A stretch of 64,000 nt of DNA from Crotalaria pallida (GCA_037953625.1 CM075653.1:5642001-5706000); one strand, 5' to 3'. Positions 21,592-32,350 are shown, numbered from the stretch's first letter. Translations and numbers: made by a program. The notes: generated by a model not told the origin, from the letters alone.

Positions 21592-24500
21592 CTAACTGAA
21601 GTAGGTTCTCAGTTTTGCAACGTTCCAGGAGTTTTTGAGCTCGGCTCCTTCAAGAGTCTCTAGCTTGTATGCCCCAGAGTTCGTTTTTGAAATGACTCTG
21701 TAGGGGCCTTCCCAATTTTGAGCAAATTTCCCGTCTCTTCGATTTTTAAGGCCAATATCTGCTCTTCGGAGGACGAGATCTCCAACCTCGAAAGATCTGG
21801 GTTGCACTGTTTTGTTGTACTGCTTGGCTTGCCTTTCTTTTGCTTTCTTCTCCCGAGTAGACGTGGCTTCTCGGATCTCTTCGGCCAGTATTAAATTTTC
21901 TTTGATCAAATTTTCATTTTGTTGCTCGGGCCTGTCCCTCATTCGGAAGGTATGAATCCTTCGTTCGATGGAGATGACCGCATCACAACCGTAGGTGAGT
22001 CTAAAGGGGGTCTCTCCTGTTGAGGTTTGTACCGTGGTCCTGATCGACCAAAGGACCTCAGGTAGCAGATCGGCCCACGCCCCTTTGGCTTGAGTAATTC
22101 TTTTCTTAAGACCGTCAACAATAGCTCGGTTAGCCGCCTCGGCTTGCCCATTGGTCTGGGGGTGCTCGACCGAGGAGAACCGATGAGAGATTCCGAGGTT
22201 TTCAGCCAAAAGCTGGAAGTTGTTGGCAGCGAACTGGCTACCGTTGTCAGTGATTAGTGTGAGTGGAAGTCCAAAGCGAGAGATGACTTGTTTCATGAAG
22301 AATTTCTGTATCCTTGCCGAAGTGATGGTCGCCAACGGTTTAGCCTCGATCCATTTGGTGAAGTAATCTATTGCTACCACAATGAACTTCAGCTGACTTG
22401 GAGCTGTTGGGAACTGTCCCATGATGTCCATCCCCCACATGCTGAAGGGCCAGGGGGATGCTAGAGAGTGGAGTTCCTCGGAGGGTTTTTGATAAACATC
22501 ACTGAAGAATTGGCATTGCGGACATCGTCGAACGTGGTCAATTGAATCTGTCACTAAGGTCGGCCAGAAATATCCGGCCCTCAGTATCTTCCTTGCTAGG
22601 GATTTGCCTCCGACGTGGTGGCTCCCCAGTCCTCCGTGAACCTCGTTCAAGGTTTCCTGAGCTTCCTCGGAGGTGAGACATCGGAGGAGGGGGGAAGACA
22701 TTCCTCTTCTATAAAGGATTCCATTCATAATAACATACTCAGCCGCTTTTCTTTTAAGTTTCTTTGCCTCCTTTTGATCGGCTGGGAGTATGCCATGTTC
22801 GAGGTATGCCTTTATCGGGTGCATCCAGTTCGGCGATACTGAAATAGCCATCACCACGCTTGGGGCCGAGATTTGTTCCTGAATGAGGCTTTTATTGTTT
22901 CCTCCGCCTTTTGTGCTTGCCAGCTTGGAAAGCACATCGGCTCGGGAGTTTGAACAGCGGGGGATATGGGTGATAGAAAATTTCGCAAAATCAAGAGCCA
23001 GGGATTTAACTTTATCAAGGTACCTCTGCAGGATGGGTTCTTTTGCTTGGTAGTCTCCGACAACTTGGGAAACCACCAATTGGGAATCGCTCATAATTTG
23101 AACTTCAGTTGCACCGAGCTCCTTAGCCATGCGGAGACCGGCAATGACTGCTTCATACTCAGCCTGATTATTCGAGGTTAAGAACTCGAATTTCAGGGAA
23201 TATTTGATGCTGAGACCCTCCGCATTTTCCAGAATAAAACCAGCTCCCGCACCCTTTTGATTGCTCGAGCCATCAACGTATATCACCCAAGTGTCCGAGC
23301 TAAAGCTTTGGTGGGGCTCTGTGAACTCGGATACAAAGTCTGCCAATGCTTGTGACTTGACTGCCTTCCTCGGTTCATAGGAGATGTCGAACTCGGACAG
23401 TTCGAATGACCATGCCATCATTCTCCCAGCGAGGTCAGGCTTCTGCAGAACTTGTTTGATGAGCTGGGCGGTTCTTACGACAATAGGGTGACTCTGGAAA
23501 TATTGTCGCAGCCGCCATGCAGCCAGGATTAGACAAAATGCAAATTTCTCAATCTTAGAATACGAGAGCTCGGGACCTTGGAGAGCTCGGCTAATGAAGT
23601 AAACATGAAACTTAGTTCGGCCCTCATCTCGGACCAACACCGAGCTGAGGGCGGAATCACCAACAGAAAGATAAATGAACAGGTTTTCCCCCTGCCGAGG
23701 GCTGGAGAGAACCGAAGGAGAAGAGAGATACTCCTTAAGTGCTAGGAAGGAAGTTTCGCAATTTTGATCACAATGAAAAGTTGTACCTTTTTTCAGGAGC
23801 TGATACCAGGGTAAGGCCTTCTTTGTTGCCTGAGGGAGGAACCTTGACAGTGCTGTCATCCTGCCTGTCAACTGTTGCACTTCTCTGAGATCGGCAGGGC
23901 TCTTCATTTCTAATATAGCTCGGCACTTGTCGGGGTTTGCCTCAATTCCCCTTTCAGACAGCATGAAACCGAGGAAGGCACCAGCTGGAACTCCGAAGGT
24001 GCACTTTTCCGGATTCAGCCTCATTTTATGCGCTCTTACCCTTTCAAGAACCATGGTAAGATCTCGGACATGATCCTCTTTTTTCTTGCTTTTTGTAATC
24101 ATATCATCAATATAGACTTCCATGGTGGTACCAATGATTCCATCAAAGACCTTGTTCATCATTCTTTGATAGGTTGCTCCAGCATTCTTCAACCCGAAAG
24201 GCATGACAGTGTAGCAATAAGTTGCCTTTCCAGTTGTGAATGTGGTTTTCTCTTGATCTGGGGGATACATGGGGATCTGATTGTATCCCGAGTAAGCATC
24301 AGTAACAACAATAATTGGTATCCTGCCGAACTATCGACGAGCTGGTCAATAATTGGCTGTGGATACTGATCCTTGGGGCAGGCTTTGTTGAGGTCGGTGT
24401 AATCCACACACATCCTTCAACTGCCGTTTGCCTTTTTAACCAAAACAGTATTTGCCACCCATTCGGCGTATGGCACTTCTTTAACAAACCCAGCTTCCAG

Positions 24501-24767
24501 CAACTCGAAAACCTTTTCCTGGATAACTTTCGCTTTCTCTGTCCTAACTCGTCTCAACTTTTGGGCCACCGGCCTTGCCTTCGGATCCACGCTAAGCTTG
24601 TGACAGATAAAGTTCGGATTGATCCCCGGCATGTCGGCCGATGTCCAAGCAAACAAATCCAGATTAGCTCGTAACAGATTGATGATCTCGCCCTGGATCT
24701 CCCGAGGGAGGTCGGCGCCCACTTTGACAGTTTTGTTGGGGTCAGAAGGATCGATTTGGATTGCCAA
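21592..24767 (-). pseudogene. Tat gypsy pol: reverse transcriptase, RNase H, integrase
   Basis: On the minus strand the frame 24417-24767 holds the start of RT ('DMPGI', 'VRTEKAKVIQEKV', 'VANTVLVKKANG'). An in-frame stop follows at 24417-24419, where Trp is usual in this family. 'MCVDYTDLNKACPKD' resumes, and a frameshift near 24305 leads into the long open frame 21592-24270. There: 'PFGLKNAGATYQRMM', catalytic 'VYIDDM', RNase H ('IYVDGSSN', 'EYEAVIAGL', 'IMSDSQLV'), integrase zinc region ('HHVGGKSLARKIL'...'CPQCQ'), core D,D,E ('WGMDIMGQFP', 'LITDNGSQF', 'NGQAEAANR'), and C-terminal 'NWEGPYRV'. Only the RT start is damaged. The UAG ending gag-protease at 24768-24770 is in the same frame, so gag-pol reads as one polyprotein interrupted by two stops; both could be G-to-A changes of Trp codons. 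Confidence 0.93.
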
Positions 24768-26045
24768 CTACTCCCCTTGAGGAGAAGGCCTGAGATCATC
24801 CTGCTCGGCCCGAACATCCAGTTCAGCCAATAGGATCTTCTCTTTGGCCAATGTTGGACCAGCGAGCTCCTCTTGCTTCTTTTTGACTTCCCGTAGACTC
24901 GCGTTGTAGCAGAGTCGGGCTGTGAGCTGGTCGGCTTTGATCGTGACGAGCTTGTCGTCAGAACCAATGAACTTCATGGCTAAATGTACCGTCGAAACCA
25001 CTGCCCCGGAAGCTTGCAGGCAGGTTCGTCCCAATATCACATTGTAGGGGGATTTAGAATCAACAACTAGAAATTTGATGATCTTCGTTTGGGCCGAAGG
25101 CTGCTTGCCTAGGGTTACCGGGAGATGGATAGCTCCTAGGGGGTGAATTGCCTCACCCGTGAAGCTGATGAGATTGCCCTCGAATTCCACGAGGTCGGCT
25201 GATCTCAGCTTAAGTGCTTTAAAGGTGTGAAGAAAAAGAATGTCGGCCGAACTTCCTTGATCGATAAAAACTCGGGCGACTTCGAAGTTGCTGATCATCG
25301 CCACGATCACCATTGGGTCATTGTGATCCGGGATGATACCTTCCATATCCTGGTCGGAAAAGCTGATGAGGATGTTCCGAGATGGTTTCTTGCAGATGGG
25401 CTTGTGGCGAACGGCTAATACTTGATTGACGTACTTTTTCCTTTCCGACCTCTTCTCCCCCCCACCGGCAAAACCTCCCGAGCTAGTTTCCACTCGGAGG
25501 TTCTCCGGTGTCTTAACCAAATCTTGTATGACAACAAAATTTCTTATTTGTCGCGGGAATTCGTTTGGTGCTGGAGCTTGAACAACAGCTCGTTCAGCCA
25601 GACGCTGCTTAGTAACCTGCTGAAGATCTGCGATGGCTTTACCTTGCTGCTCTATGATCCTCATCTGTTGTCTTATCAAGGACAAGACGTCTGTTTCACG
25701 AGAGAGTGAAGATTGATGTGAGCGAGAACGATGTGTAGTACTGTCAGAGGGGGCACGTTCGCCGCAGTGGCGGTGCTGTTCTGTGTTGGTTTTTCCGGGA
25801 TCGGAGCGTAGCTGCACGCGCCGACTTCCTCCCTGGTGCTGAGTTGGATCTGCAGTGTTTCCAGTGTGGATGGTGTACGGTCCACTGTGGGTGTGCGTGA
25901 ACTCTGGCGGTGGAGGTGGCGGTGGAGGTGGTGGTGAGGACCTTGCTGCCCTATTGGCTTCAAGATGCAGGCGCAGGTCCTCAGTTGACGACACCCTTCT
26001 TGGATGCCCCCCCCTTCTCCTCTGGACAGGTTGTTCCTCAGACAT
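24768..26045 (-). CDS. Tat gypsy gag-protease frame (425 aa), gag core reduced
   Basis: Starts at the ATG complementing 26043-26045, shortly after the primer-binding site, and ends at a UAG (24768-24770). The N-terminal part is low-complexity, with a run of ten prolines near residue 45. The usual retrotransposon gag core (W...F) and zinc knuckle are not recognisable, so the gag part appears shortened. The C-terminal half is an aspartic protease: 'VARVFIDQGSSADIL' (active-site D in DQGSS), 'YNVILGRTCL', and the following 'SYxxxxKF'-like 'TVHLAMKF'. Location would be the cytoplasmic virus-like particle. The short gag implies dependence on other elements for packaging. Confidence 0.75.
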   Translation of the reverse strand: MSEEQPVQRRRGGHPRRVSSTEDLRLHLEANRAARSSPPPPPPPPPPEFTHTHSGPYTIHTGNTADPTQHQGGSRRVQLRSDPGKTNTEQHRHCGERAPSDSTTHRSRSHQSSLSRETDVLSLIRQQMRIIEQQGKAIADLQQVTKQRLAERAVVQAPAPNEFPRQIRNFVVIQDLVKTPENLRVETSSGGFAGGGEKRSERKKYVNQVLAVRHKPICKKPSRNILISFSDQDMEGIIPDHNDPMVIVAMISNFEVARVFIDQGSSADILFLHTFKALKLRSADLVEFEGNLISFTGEAIHPLGAIHLPVTLGKQPSAQTKIIKFLVVDSKSPYNVILGRTCLQASGAVVSTVHLAMKFIGSDDKLVTIKADQLTARLCYNASLREVKKKQEELAGPTLAKEKILLAELDVRAEQDDLRPSPQGE

Positions 26046-26080
26046 GGTAGAATCTTCTGGGTGGGGATGAAGTTTTTCTC

Positions 26081-26099
26081 TCCCCACAGATGGCGCCAA
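26081..26099 (-). promoter_or_regulatory. Primer-binding site of the Tat element
   Basis: On the minus strand TTGGCGCCATCTGTGGGGA begins at the base after the 5' LTR end (26100). TTGGCGCC is the common PBS core in plant Tat and Athila elements. The matching tRNA cannot be named from sequence alone. Confidence 0.75.
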
Positions 26100-26643
26100 T
26101 GTGATGTCCTAGACGGTGAGGTCCTCCAAGGGTTAGGGAAGGAGACCTTCAAAGGAGCCTTTGTCTAGGGTTTCTGTGTGATGTTTGGTGGGAGTCCTCA
26201 AGTGGCTAAGGAGAAAGCCACGAAGTAACCCTAATCACTGGTGTGTGAGGGTGATAATTAGGGTTAGAGGACGTACCTAAGCCCCATGTAGTACGGAGCT
26301 ACTTATAGGGGGGAGCTGGTTGCCCTAATGGGCTTGTTTTAGGCCCAAGTAGGGCCAGCCTGTACTGAGCTATGAGTGGATGAGCTGTCCTTGTGGATAA
26401 GGTGATGAGCTGTCCTTGCGGATAAGGTGAGACACGTCATCCTGTCCTTAGTGTCGGACTCTGGGAGGTGTCGGACAGGGAAGTCGGACCTGGGTAGGAG
26501 TATGAGGTCGGCCCGTATCTGGTATCTGTTCGGCCGTTGAGCCTCGAGCTCGGCCCAGCGCACAGATGGCTTCTTATAGGGCCATGAGGCCTTAGGCAGG
26601 GGTTCTGACTTCTGAAGACCTCGACTAGGCCGAGTCCACCACA
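26100..26643 (-). repeat. 5' LTR of the Tat element (544 bp)
   Basis: Direct repeat partner of 16838-17374. On the minus strand it starts TGTGGTGGAC and ends GGACATCACA. The few differences between the two LTRs (substitutions plus one 7-base indel) point to a relatively young insertion, but a count needs an alignment. Confidence 0.9.
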
Positions 26644-26671
26644 ATTTTATTATTTTTCGGTGGGCGTTACA

Positions 26672-26935
26672 CGTCAAGTGTTCAACTTCTCACTACTTTT
26701 ATTCGAGTAGAATTGATTCCTTAGCTTATTATGTATTTCGTAAAAAAAAAACAATTATTCCAACAACATTATTGTTTTGTTTCGCGAATAAAGTTTTAGG
26801 CACAAGGATGCACTATATGGATAGATGATAATTAGATTCTATATATGAATGCAATAATTAAGTACTAACTTAATTATGAAGTGAGTCAAGCAGTGTTCAA
26901 CTTTTCACTACTTTTATTTGAGTAGAATTGATTCC
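26672..26935 (+). repeat. Tandem array of about 210-bp units, right part
   Basis: The unit cut at 14106 continues at 26672 ('cgtcaagtgttcaac'). One full unit and the start of the next (26886) follow before a DNA transposon interrupts at 26936; the sequence resumes at 27812. Confidence 0.85.
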
Positions 26936-27811
26936 CGGGAGGTTCTATGATGAAGCATATGAGTTTTTCAAACTCATTCTCCAGAGCACTTTTTTTAGTT
27001 TTTATGTTTTTTTTATAGTTTATCGTTTTTATTTATCTGTCCTATTTTAAACAAAATATATCTATTAAGAAATATTATTGTTTAGATTTTCAATACATTA
27101 ATTATTTTTTTCTACCCTATCCTTTATTTCTTTATAATCATTAATTTTTCTTGACTACTTACGTAAATTAAGACCTATTGAATAGGGGTAAACATAAAAA
27201 ATAACATTATTACACTCTTGAAATCCTTAAGATAAAAGGGAACAAAAATTTGTCCAAAAAAAATGGATAATAAGGAAGACGGGAATACTTTATATAATTT
27301 TTTTATTCGTTTTATCTGCAATATGAATTATTTTTTTTATTCTCTTTATATGCAATAATAATCTTGAAATTTTGCAGTAGTGTATTGGTGAAGAATAAAA
27401 AAATAAAAAAGTGAATAAAAAATAATTAATATTGCAAATAAAACGAATAAAAATTTATAAAAATATTCTCTTAGTTTTTTATTATCTGTCATTTTTTGGA
27501 TAAATTTTTTGTTCGTTTTTATCATTTTTTTAGGATTTTAAGAATGTAATAAATGTTATTTTTCATATTTACTCCTATTCGGTAGATCATGATTTATGTA
27601 AGTAGTAGAGAAGAAAAAAATAACGATTATATAGAGAGATAATGTATGGTAGGAAAAAATATAATTAATATAGTAAAAATCTAAATACTTACAAGTCTTA
27701 ATGAATATGTTTTATTTAAAATAAGACAAATAAATAAAAATAAAAATAAAAACAGAAAATAGTATGGAGCATGAGTTCTAAAAAGTCGTATGCTGCATGA
27801 TAGAACCTCCC
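26936..27811. mobile_element. Non-autonomous DNA transposon, 876 bp, with 45-bp terminal inverted repeats
   Basis: The left end 'gggaggttctatgatg.agcata' is mirrored at the right end ('tatgctgcatgatagaacctccc'), and the similarity reaches about 45 bp inward ('aactcat.ctcc'). The 8-bp repeat ttgattcc flanks it exactly (26928-26935 and 27812-27819). 8-bp duplications occur with hAT and some Mutator-like elements. It lacks any coding frame and its interior is AT-rich. Confidence 0.8.
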
Positions 27812-28123
27812 TTGATTCCTTAGCTTATCATGTATTCCGTAAAAAAAAAAAACAATTATTCCAACAACATTATTGTTTTGTTTCTCGAATAAAGTTTCAG
27901 GCACAGGATGCACTATATGGACAGATAATAAGTAGATTCTATACATGAATGCCAAAATATCTAGGCTCAAGTCAAATTTTAAGAAGAACAATATGAAAAG
28001 CAAAGCCAAGTTAATATCTTTGTCTCAAATAAATTTATTTTTAAAATTTAAAAACAATTCTTTCAAAATCAACCTCAATAAAACCAATTCATTTATATAT
28101 ATATATATTTATATATATATATA

Positions 28124-28174
<51 letters not shown>

Positions 28175-28560
28175 CCTCCATAAACTTTAGTACATGGCAT
28201 CTTCTTTCATCAATATATTCAATAAAGGGCTTGCTGGCATGGTTGTGCACTAATTACAGGATTTGGATCCTTTAACTTAGTTTTTTATAACTCTTTCTAA
28301 TTTATTTTTTAGCCATTAGATATGTTTAATGCTTAAAATATAAAGTTATAAAGTGATTCAATAATGGTGTATGTATACTCCTCCAAGACATTAGTAAAGT
28401 GATAGTTTTTAGGGATAAACTGTGAGATTATTGGACAGTGGGCCATGGCCTCATTCCCTGCTGAATATATTCAATAAAAGACATGTTTATGTGGCTGTGT
28501 ATTAATCAAAAAGACAAAGAATAACATTATCTTTAGGCTTTCGTATTCTCAAATTTTATT
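27812..28560 (+). repeat. Duplicated flank block, copy 1 (array unit plus downstream tail)
   Basis: Begins as the last array unit ('ttgattccttagcttatcatg'), then continues into sequence shared with 31613-32350: 'gaatgccaaaatatct.ggctc', 'aatatgaaaagcaaagccaag', 'tactcctcca.aac.tta', 'gataaactg.gag.attatt', 'ggacagtggg', 'aataaaagacatgtttatg'. A (TA)n run at 28097-28171 interrupts this copy. Confidence 0.75.
28097..28171. repeat. (TA)n microsatellite
   Basis: Two AT runs broken by short T insertions. It is absent from the duplicate block at 31613-32350, so it expanded after duplication. Confidence 0.9.
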
Positions 28561-28685
28561 TTTTTTATAAACAAAAAATATTATTAAGATATAGTATAGA
28601 TAATCAGAGTTCAATTTCTCTCATATCGGTGGTTAGAGACATAAAAATTAGAATTACAAAGAAGGGACAAGTACAGATGAAGGAT

Positions 28686-29320
28686 TTTTTTTTTTTTTTT
28701 AACAGCAAAGAGACATTTTATTTCTACATCACAGAACTACCGAGCATCATAATACACAAAAGCAACACCTTCTATGAAGGATTTGCAAATAATGTATACA
28801 CAATTATGTACTCAAAGTAGAGCAAAACCAACATGAGAACTTTACACATATTCACAAGATTGTGAAAATAATATACTAATGATAGACAATAAAAATCGCC
28901 CCGAGCTGCTACCTCCCAAACGGTATAATTTTAATGACCCTGCAGCAACCTACCAAGTCTAATAAGGAACCCTACCTCCTTAAAAGCCTTGCTAGAAAAG
29001 AAAAAAAAACCTAATGAAAAAATTCTAGGTAAGGAAAAAAGAGTATAGCCGATTCAATAAGCAAAACAAGCAGAACTACTGATCCCACCTAAATGACATT
29101 ACATCAAAATATTTCCTATTTGATTACAATAGAGAACCAATACACCCAATTGGGAACAACCGCTAATCATTATAGACACCTTCTTTCCTTCCAGCACATT
29201 TAAGCAATGTCGAGTTCTTAACTTCACCTGTTCTACGACTTCCACTGTTTGAAGAGGCTCTCTTCTGAAAACAACCTTGTTTCTTTGGATAAAAAATAAG
29301 TGAAGCATCAAAACGGAGGT
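28686..29320 (-). pseudogene. 3' fragment of a LINE
   Basis: Minus-strand frame 29099-29311 reads 'HLFFIQRNKVVFRRE' and 'VVEQVKLRTRHCL', the C-terminal tail motif seen after zf-RVT in plant LINEs (compare 'CIWLTMNQIVFNGK' at 4574-4900). The T run at 28686-28702 would be the poly-A tail of a minus-strand insertion. It is heavily truncated, and a target duplication was not securely identified. Confidence 0.55.
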
Positions 29321-29655
29321 TAAGATAAGGGTAAATAAGGAAAAAAAACAGTATTAAGATAAGGTATTCATTAAGACTTGTAGCATGGTTCCTCATGTTT
29401 CTATTCATTATCAATTTAGTTCATGAATCACTGTTCATCCTATGTGGACCAATATGATATGCACACGTGTCATTTTTCTCTTCAACAATGCAAATGTAGA
29501 TCAATATCATATTGACATGTAGGATGAACAATGACTTAGGAGCCAATTTGATAATGAAAAGAAACATGAGAGACCAATACGACAAAAAAAAAGTGAGGAA
29601 CCAATTTAATATTGAAAAATAAGATAAGGGGTTAAATAAATAGTTTAGCCTATTT
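29320..29655. repeat. Possible foldback MITE
   Basis: Left phrases 'cctcatgtttct.ttcattatcaa' and 'gttcatcctatgtggacc.atatgatat' are mirrored by 'atatcatattgacatgtaggatgaac' and 'ttgataatgaaaagaaacatgag' to the right. A hairpin centred near 29490 is clear, but exact termini were not fixed. Confidence 0.55.
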
Positions 29656-29746
29656 TAAATAGTTCTCTATTTTCAATTTTCTTGATTAGCTATGATCTTA
29701 TAATTGGTTCAAGGACTTCGGCACATAATTTTTTTCCCTTAACTTA

Positions 29747-29935
29747 TTTTTGGTGTACACCAACCGGTATCCGGATCTGGTTTAGCGAGAATCTGACTCA
29801 TCCGGTCCGACCCAACTGAACTCGCACTAAGCGGTAGGGGTCTCCCAGTGGGAATTGCTACATACCCAAGGCTCGAATTCGAAACCAGTTGATTAAGGGA
29901 CCAAATGAGCTACCACTTAACCAAACCCATGTTGG
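29747..29935 (-). mobile_element. tRNA-derived SINE, minus orientation
   Basis: On the minus strand the element starts 'ccaacatgggtttggttaag', with an A-box-like 'tggttaagtggtagctc', then a B-box-like 'ggtttcgaattcgagcc'. It extends to 'ggttggtgtacacc' about 190 bp later. Imperfect direct repeats of the type tttttttccyttaactta flank it (about 29729-29746 and 29936-29953). Structure and size fit a plant SINE; it is older than the SINE at 3406. Confidence 0.65.
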
Positions 29936-30216
29936 TTTTTTTCCTTTAACTTTAAAAAAAAATGAAATAAGCGTAATTTTAGAAAACATAGCAAATATTG
30001 TATAAGTGGGAGTGTTATTACATGCATGTTTTTTTTCTTTTTTTGGTAACTTATTACATGCATGTTTGACCGTACATAAATAACAAACCAACAACGCATT
30101 CAACATAAAAAAACTTGGAATGAGTATCTTAGACAATACTAGCTAATCGTAAAAAGAAAAGGATATGAACACAAAACGGAAAATCATTGATTTTTTTTTT
30201 TCGAATAAATGAAAAA

Positions 30217-30345
30217 TACTATACTTCCTCCGTCCCATAAGAATAATAATAAATTAATAAAAAAATCAAAAAATTAAGGAAGCATTTTAATGATTTGTTT
30301 AACACATCAACCAATTAACAACTATTATTATTTTGGGTAAAAGAG
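30217..30345. mobile_element. Degraded Stowaway-like MITE
   Basis: The left end 'acttcctccgtcccataag' resembles the CTCCCTCCGTCCC terminus of the Stowaway-like elements at 37862. The right end 'ttattttgggtaaaagagtaag' is its weak complement. About 130 bp. Confidence 0.5.
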
Positions 30346-30557
30346 TAAGTGCCCTGTAAAAGAAGAAAAAATGTTACCTTTGTTTTTATTACTCAAAATG
30401 AAAGGTGTTATCCTAGATGTCAACTCTTTGATGTTAAAATAACATATTTGTAATAACGATGTTGCTTCTCCATGTACATTTGCACACTTATCCATTAAGT
30501 TGCTTATTTCTTGATAAAAACAAAAATAAACTAGTCTCAAATTCCTTACTCTTTTAA

Positions 30558-31079
30558 GGCTTAATTATATATGTCACAAGTCCCTGAAGTTTGGGGTATT
30601 TTTGTCAGGTGCACTTGTACTTTTTTTTTCAATGTTTGACTCTCTGAAGTTACTTCTGGGTTTGTCATATACCCCTACTACCAATTCTGGCCAATTTTGA
30701 TGACATGTAACATCAAAATCCTAATCAGATGCAAGAAGTTAGTCATGTGGTGCCGCGTGATATCACACGAGCGAAAACGACCTCTCTCTTCAATTCCCTT
30801 TTTTCTTTTTTTATTTAACTAAAAATATAAAAATATTAAGTTTTTTAGTTTTTTAAATTTTTTAAAAAAAGGATCTTCGCTCACGGGGCACCAGATGCTT
30901 AACCACCTACGTCTGATCAGGATTATGATGTTACATGTCAGCAAAATTGGTCAGAATTGGTAGTAAGGTATATGACAAACTCAAAAGTAACTTCGGGAAG
31001 TCAAACATTGAAAAAAAAAAGAATAAGGGTATCTGGCAAAAGTACCCCAGACTTCAGGGACTTCTGACATAATTAAGCC
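30558..31079. mobile_element. Mutator-type MITE (family A copy 2), intact, 522 bp
   Basis: Termini GGCTTAATTAT and ATAATTAAGCC are perfect inverted repeats, extended inward by long imperfect arms ('gtccctgaagtttggggta' / 'taccccagacttcagggac'). The 9-bp repeat ctcttttaa lies at 30549-30557 and 31080-31088. No reading frame. This is the reference copy for the family in this window. Confidence 0.85.
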
Positions 31080-31110
31080 CTCTTTTAACAATAACATTAT
31101 TGGCTAGCTT

Positions 31111-31612
31111 AAGAGTACTTAATTATGTTTTTAGTCCTTGAACTTTGGGGTTGTTTTGTCATAGGCCCTTATTCTTTATTTTTTAATATGTTGCTCACCA
31201 AAGTTATTTTTAGGTTTGTCATACCTCTATTATCAATTTCGATCAAATTTTTCTGACATGTCATACCGGAATTCTAGTCAGACACATGAGGTAAGCCACG
31301 TGGTACGACGAATGTCACGTGGACGAAAATCCTTTTTTAAAATTAAAAAGATAAAATATTTAATAGAAAAAGATTGGAGAGAGGTCGTCTCTCCCACATG
31401 ACACCACATGGCTGACCTCATGCATTTGACTAGTATTCTGGTGTGTGGTATGTCAACAAAATTTGATCAGAATTAATAAGAGGGGTGTACAACAAACCGA
31501 GAAATAACTTTGAAGAGTCACATATTAAAAAAAAAAATAAAAGAATAAGGCCATATGACAAAGCGATTCTAAAATTCAAAAATTAATGAAAACATAATTA
31601 ATTAAGCCTTAA
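31111..31612. mobile_element. Mutator-type MITE (family A-related copy 3)
   Basis: Arms 'acttaattatgtttttagtcc' and '...aacataattaattaagcc' are inverted. The interior shares 'acgtggtacgacgaatgtcacgtgg' with the remnant at 12574-13047. It is more diverged than copy 2, and the target duplication is unclear. Confidence 0.6.
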
Positions 31613-32350
31613 GTCCTAACTTAATAAGTGAAGTGAGTCAAGTGTTCAACTCCTCACTCACTGCTTTTATTCGAGTACAATTGATTCCTTAGCTTATCAT
31701 GTATTCTGTAAAAAAACAATTATTCCAACAACAAACAACATTATTTTTTTTGTTTCTCGAAAAAAGTTCCAAGGATAAGGATGCACTATATGAACGGATG
31801 ATAAGTAGATTCTATATATGAATGCCAAAATATCTTGGCTCAAAGAATTAATTCTAGTCGAATTTCAAAAAGAAAAATATGAAAAGCAAAGCCAAGTGAA
31901 TATCTTCGTCTAAAATAAGATTATTTTCAAAATTCAACAACAATTCTTTCAAAATCTACTTCATTAAAACCAATTCATTTATATATACTCCTCCATAAAC
32001 TTTAGTATAGGGATACCTTGAACTTGGCATCTTCTCTCATAAATATATTCAATAAAGGCATGCTGGCATAGTACACCAATTACATGATTTGTATCCTTTA
32101 ACTTAGTTTTTTTATGACTCTTTCTAATTTATTTTTTAAATATAAATAGTTTTAAAGTAATGCTCTATGTATACTCCTCCAAAACTTTAGTAAAGTGATA
32201 GTTTTTAGGGATAAACTGGAGGAATTATTGGACAGTGGGTCATGACCTCATCTCTAGTGAATATATTCAATAAAAGACATGTTTATGTGGCTGTGTACGA
32301 ATTAAAGAGGAAAAGAATAACATTATCTTTGGGCCTTCGTATTCTCAATT
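31613..32350 (+). repeat. Duplicated flank block, copy 2
   Basis: Starts with a complete array-type unit ('gtgagtcaagtgttcaact') at about 31632. It then follows the same order of landmarks as 27812-28560 without the TA expansion. Direct orientation, with about 3.8 kb between equivalent points. Confidence 0.75.

Larger units (their letters stand above)
16838..26643 (-). mobile_element. Complete Tat-lineage Ty3/gypsy retrotransposon (9.8 kb), coding strand minus, with antisense ORF
   Basis: Two direct LTRs (16838-17374 and 26100-26643) start TGTGATGTCC and end GTCCACCACA on the plus strand. Internal features on the minus strand, in order: primer-binding site TTGGCGCC at 26099, gag-protease (24768-26045), RT, RNase H and integrase (21592-24767). 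A further plus-strand reading frame sits at 18728-20609 between integrase and the 3' LTR. There is no chromodomain; integrase ends with a GPY-type module. An extra ORF between integrase and 3' LTR, sometimes antisense, is known from Tat-lineage elements such as Grande. The flanks atatt (16833-16837) and atttt (26644-26648) may be a decayed 5-bp target duplication in AT-rich DNA. Stops and frameshifts make it non-autonomous today. Confidence 0.88.
14107..26671 (+). mobile_element. Solo-LTR-like element (about 2.76 kb) interrupted by a Tat gypsy element
   Basis: It begins TGTAACATCCCGAC at 14107 and ends GGGCGTTACA at 26671, giving TGTAAC/GTTACA ends. The flanks are agtca (14102-14106) and cgtca (26672-26676), a 5-bp target duplication with one mismatch that restores the array unit when joined. 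Starts of the type TGTAACAyCCCGA are typical of long LTRs of plant chromovirus (Tekay/Del) elements. No internal coding region is visible, so a solo LTR is the simplest reading. It contains acidic-looking tandem phrases at 14640-14760 ('acttacgagctt...'), ggc-atagcc repeats at 14950-15110, and several CTCGAG-bearing repeats at 15395-15500 and 16540-16660. The Tat element lies at 16838-26643, just before its right end. Confidence 0.6.
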
